NCBI GenBank assembly: GCA_036480375.1
Contig: JAZGGI010000034.1
Span: 62,001 to 126,000 of the forward strand
Source of the DNA: Candidatus Zixiibacteriota bacterium
GTDB lineage: Bacteria > Zixibacteria > MSB-5A5 > GN15 > JAAZOE01
Length of the DNA: 64,000 nucleotides
Direction: 5' to 3'
Under the pieces are notes generated by a model that worked only from the letters and a program-made list of their open reading frames with translations, was not told the DNA's origin and did not search any database. Positions 62,124-64,000 of this stretch are shown here, piece after piece. Within the stretch, counting starts at the first letter, position 1, and each line of letters starts with the position of its first letter. Position numbers and translations under genes: made by a program.

Positions 62124-62447
62124 ATGTTTGGTGATGCTCCTAAGCATGTAAAATGTTTTGCCTGCTCACTTATAAGTATCGCGATGGTTGGAATTTTTGC
62201 GATTCAGGGTGAAGAACTGGCCACCGATCCAGAATTATTAAAAATATCAATAACGCTTTTTGGCCTTTCAACAATAGTATTTTTCGGACTTGGAATTATT
62301 TTTCTTTTGTTTGATAGTGGGGGATTATCACGGTCTCGTAGATCGTATTCTAATGATTCGCAGAATGGTGGCTTTTGGAAAGCGTTGGCTTTCATAAGCG
62401 GAATAGCTGGAATAATCACAATCGTAAGTGTTGTCAAGGGATGCTGA
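62124..62447 (+). CDS. Small membrane protein of unknown function
   Basis: A 107-aa protein with three hydrophobic segments (VKCFACSLISIAMVGIFAI, LFGLSTIVFFGLGIIFLLF, ALAFISGIAGIITIVSVV). The second and third are separated by a polar stretch, GGLSRSRRSYSNDSQNGG. It has no signal peptide and no known family. The ribosome site is weak, but the hydrophobic pattern argues for a real gene. It is the first gene of the second element. Small membrane proteins in such places are often toxins, immunity or effector proteins. Confidence 0.55.
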   Translation: MFGDAPKHVKCFACSLISIAMVGIFAIQGEELATDPELLKISITLFGLSTIVFFGLGIIFLLFDSGGLSRSRRSYSNDSQNGGFWKALAFISGIAGIITIVSVVKGC

Positions 62448-62603
62448 AACGGCTAAGGTCAGCATTTTACCACGAAAATTTCTATAAAAATGTGATTGTC
62501 TTTGGGCAATATTAGTGTTCAATAGACTAATTACTGTGTCATAAATGAAAGTTTTTGTTGCCCATATAAATCAATATACGTATAAAAAAATAGGTGGTGT
62601 GCG

Positions 62604-63290
62604 ATGACCTTTAAAAAAGAATCGGAAATGCTTGAACCGGTATTGTCTTGGGCACATACCCGGGGATTTACTACAAAAACTGAATTCCCTACAGGTTGGG
62701 GAATTTGTGATGTGGTTGCCGCAAGTCCCAATAAATTTAGTATCAAGAAACGGTTAAAGTATAATCAGAAAAAGCCAATTCTATCGCTTCAAAAAATTGA
62801 CCTCCTTTATAATATACCTGATGAAGAAAATGGACACAGTATATCGTTGAAAAGACTTGGGAGAGAATCTAAATCTCATTATCCTGATATTGATTTAGAT
62901 TTTGAACTAACAGAATTAACTCGTCAAAGGTATATTGTTAGTCCCAGAGCTGGTTATTACCAAAAACGAAACGGATGGCAGCCCCTTCAAAAGAAACTAC
63001 TTGCTATAGAAATAAAGTTAAATCGCATTGAAGAAGCACTATTTCAGGCGTTTAATAATCTAAAGTTTGCATCAGAATCTTATGTTGCTCTACCAAAGCA
63101 AATTGCGTCGAGAATTGCAAAATCAAAACGCCTTGTTGATTTTGTTGAATGTGGGGTGGGATTAATATCTGTTAATCAAAATACATGCAGAGTTTTAAGA
63201 AAGTCGAAATCCAATAATACTATACTCAATTCCAAAGTACAAATGACGTATATTGAAAGATTTTGGCAAGATTGGCTTAAAGACAATTAA
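62604..63290 (+). CDS. PD-(D/E)xK-like nuclease-fold protein
   Basis: A 228-aa protein. N-terminal ESEMLEPVLSWAHTRGFT resembles the opening helix of restriction-like nucleases. It is followed by EFPTGWGICDVVAA (conserved D after the G-x-G turn) and, after an 80-residue insertion, by LLAIEIKLNRIEEALFQAF, the E-x-K strand with the following helix. This D...ExK pair fits the PD-(D/E)xK fold. The rest is YVALPKQIASRI and a C-terminal helix. AGGTGG before the ATG sets the start. It is convergent with the next gene and overlaps it by 14 bases. Likely a defence or repair nuclease of the second element; the specific role is unknown. Confidence 0.62.
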   Translation: MTFKKESEMLEPVLSWAHTRGFTTKTEFPTGWGICDVVAASPNKFSIKKRLKYNQKKPILSLQKIDLLYNIPDEENGHSISLKRLGRESKSHYPDIDLDFELTELTRQRYIVSPRAGYYQKRNGWQPLQKKLLAIEIKLNRIEEALFQAFNNLKFASESYVALPKQIASRIAKSKRLVDFVECGVGLISVNQNTCRVLRKSKSNNTILNSKVQMTYIERFWQDWLKDN

Positions 63291-64000
63291 GCATTAACTG
63301 TTGCGCAACTTTTTCGGGCGAAGCTCCAGGTTGTTCGTCGCGTGGTAGATGTTTTTTTATTTCTTTTCCCAAGACATAGGCCTCGGATAAACTTTGATAA
63401 AGCGCAAGAGCCCTACCAGAGTCGGGCACTCCTAATATAGATTCAATCCAGTCTTTATAAAAATCAACAATCTGCCTTTTTGCATTATTGGGATTGTCGG
63501 CGTATGAATTAAACTTTTTCAAAATATTCAATAGTTCTTTTTGAGCACCCTGATGTCTAATTTCCCCTTTTGTGATTTCGATTAGCCATTTTTGTAATGA
63601 AGGAGAGGCAACGGCCAATCTTTTTAACGGTTGTAATGCTATTCGGATTTTTGCCTGACTCTTGAGTCCGTAAGGGATTTGACCAGGAAGAAAATATTGA
63701 GGTAACACACCCATTTTGATGGCCGAATGTGATGACAAACCACGTGCCAATAGTAGAATATTGGCACCCCAGTAAGGCCCAGAAATAATTATCGATTCGG
63801 CCCCTAAGAGTTTTCGTAGGTCTCTATGAAACTTGATTAGATTGGGTAAACGTCGATTCCCCATAGTATCAGAACCGCTAAAATCTTTCAAATCGCAATC
63901 AACAACCCACACACCTTTTGCGTTAGATAGCCGATAACATTTATTGATATGATTTAATATTCGCGTGCGCTGTACACTATACCTGGTTTGGTTCTCATGC
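63277..64000 (-). CDS. Unrecognised protein, 3' part (continues past the window)
   Basis: The frame is open to the window edge (at least 241 codons). A GTG at 63912 is not needed as a start, because the upstream frame is protein-like (SNAKGVWVVDCDLKDFSG). Conserved-looking motifs include LGAESIIISGPYWGANILLLARGL and PQYFLPGQIPYG, followed by a helical C-terminal half ending PEKVAQQLMLNCL. I do not recognise a family. It converges on the nuclease-like gene with a 14-base overlap, so the two may form a pair despite opposite strands. Confidence 0.6.
   Translation of the reverse strand, partial: HENQTRYSVQRTRILNHINKCYRLSNAKGVWVVDCDLKDFSGSDTMGNRRLPNLIKFHRDLRKLLGAESIIISGPYWGANILLLARGLSSHSAIKMGVLPQYFLPGQIPYGLKSQAKIRIALQPLKRLAVASPSLQKWLIEITKGEIRHQGAQKELLNILKKFNSYADNPNNAKRQIVDFYKDWIESILGVPDSGRALALYQSLSEAYVLGKEIKKHLPRDEQPGASPEKVAQQLMLNCL

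Noticed and set aside
61800-62150. A complete tmRNA (ssrA) gene on the minus strand
   Set aside because: Only the T-arm and 3' acceptor are present; no GGGGGTG-type 5' end and no tag-peptide frame lie within the expected 350 bases.

Overview
The window reads as a moderate-GC, Gram-negative bacterial chromosome. It has outer-membrane β-barrel proteins, lipoprotein and Tat signals, a giant PKD/DUF11/OmpA surface protein and sulfur-type Qmo/Dsr electron-transfer genes. That mix suggests an uncultured FCB-group lineage such as Zixibacteria. This is inference: no rRNA or other marker gene lies in the window.

Core-like part, about 1-30.1 kb. It opens with a truncated S9-peptidase-like lipoprotein gene. 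Next, on the minus strand, is a two-gene operon: an 866-aa β-barrel protein followed by a 2766-aa protein with 22 disulfide-type PKD repeats, DUF11 domains and an internal OmpA domain. A phosphate locus follows, with a PiT transporter carrying a PhoU-like tail, a divergent porin, Pho-box-like repeats and the decayed 3' end of a PhoR-like kinase gene. A plus-strand operon (17.0-26.3 kb) encodes QmoA-QmoB-QmoC joined directly to DsrJ-DsrO-DsrP, then a PAS histidine kinase and a CheY-like regulator. No dsrM/dsrK, dsrAB, apr or sat is present. An ACT-domain protein and a 967-aa ankyrin/PD40/FG-GAP protein close this part.

Accessory part, about 30.1-64 kb. A 22-bp direct repeat (30297 and 61800), matching the 3' end of a tmRNA- or tRNA-type gene read on the minus strand, bounds a roughly 31.5-kb island. 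A second element appears to begin at the right-hand repeat. Both repeats are followed by three 11-bp-phased iterons. Between them lie: a compact CBASS locus (CD-NTase plus Cap15-like membrane β-barrel effector, with a Zn-ribbon gene); a TPR membrane protein; a candidate RiPP-like cluster (79-aa small protein, PqqD/RRE-like protein, methyltransferase, Cys-rich protein, B12-type radical SAM enzyme) followed on the same strand by a Ser/Thr kinase, APC permease, metallophosphoesterase and nucleotidyltransferase; a GC-rich, fully overlapping type I restriction operon hsdM-hsdS-DUF262/DUF1524-hsdR; and an element core (primase, small overlapping genes, divergent XRE regulators, ImmA/IrrE-like protein, large serine recombinase).

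Two assemblies stand out as possibly undescribed: the qmoABC-dsrJOP hybrid respiratory operon and the RRE/methyltransferase/B12-radical-SAM cluster with its kinase and permease neighbours. All family names come from motifs read by eye; no database search was run.
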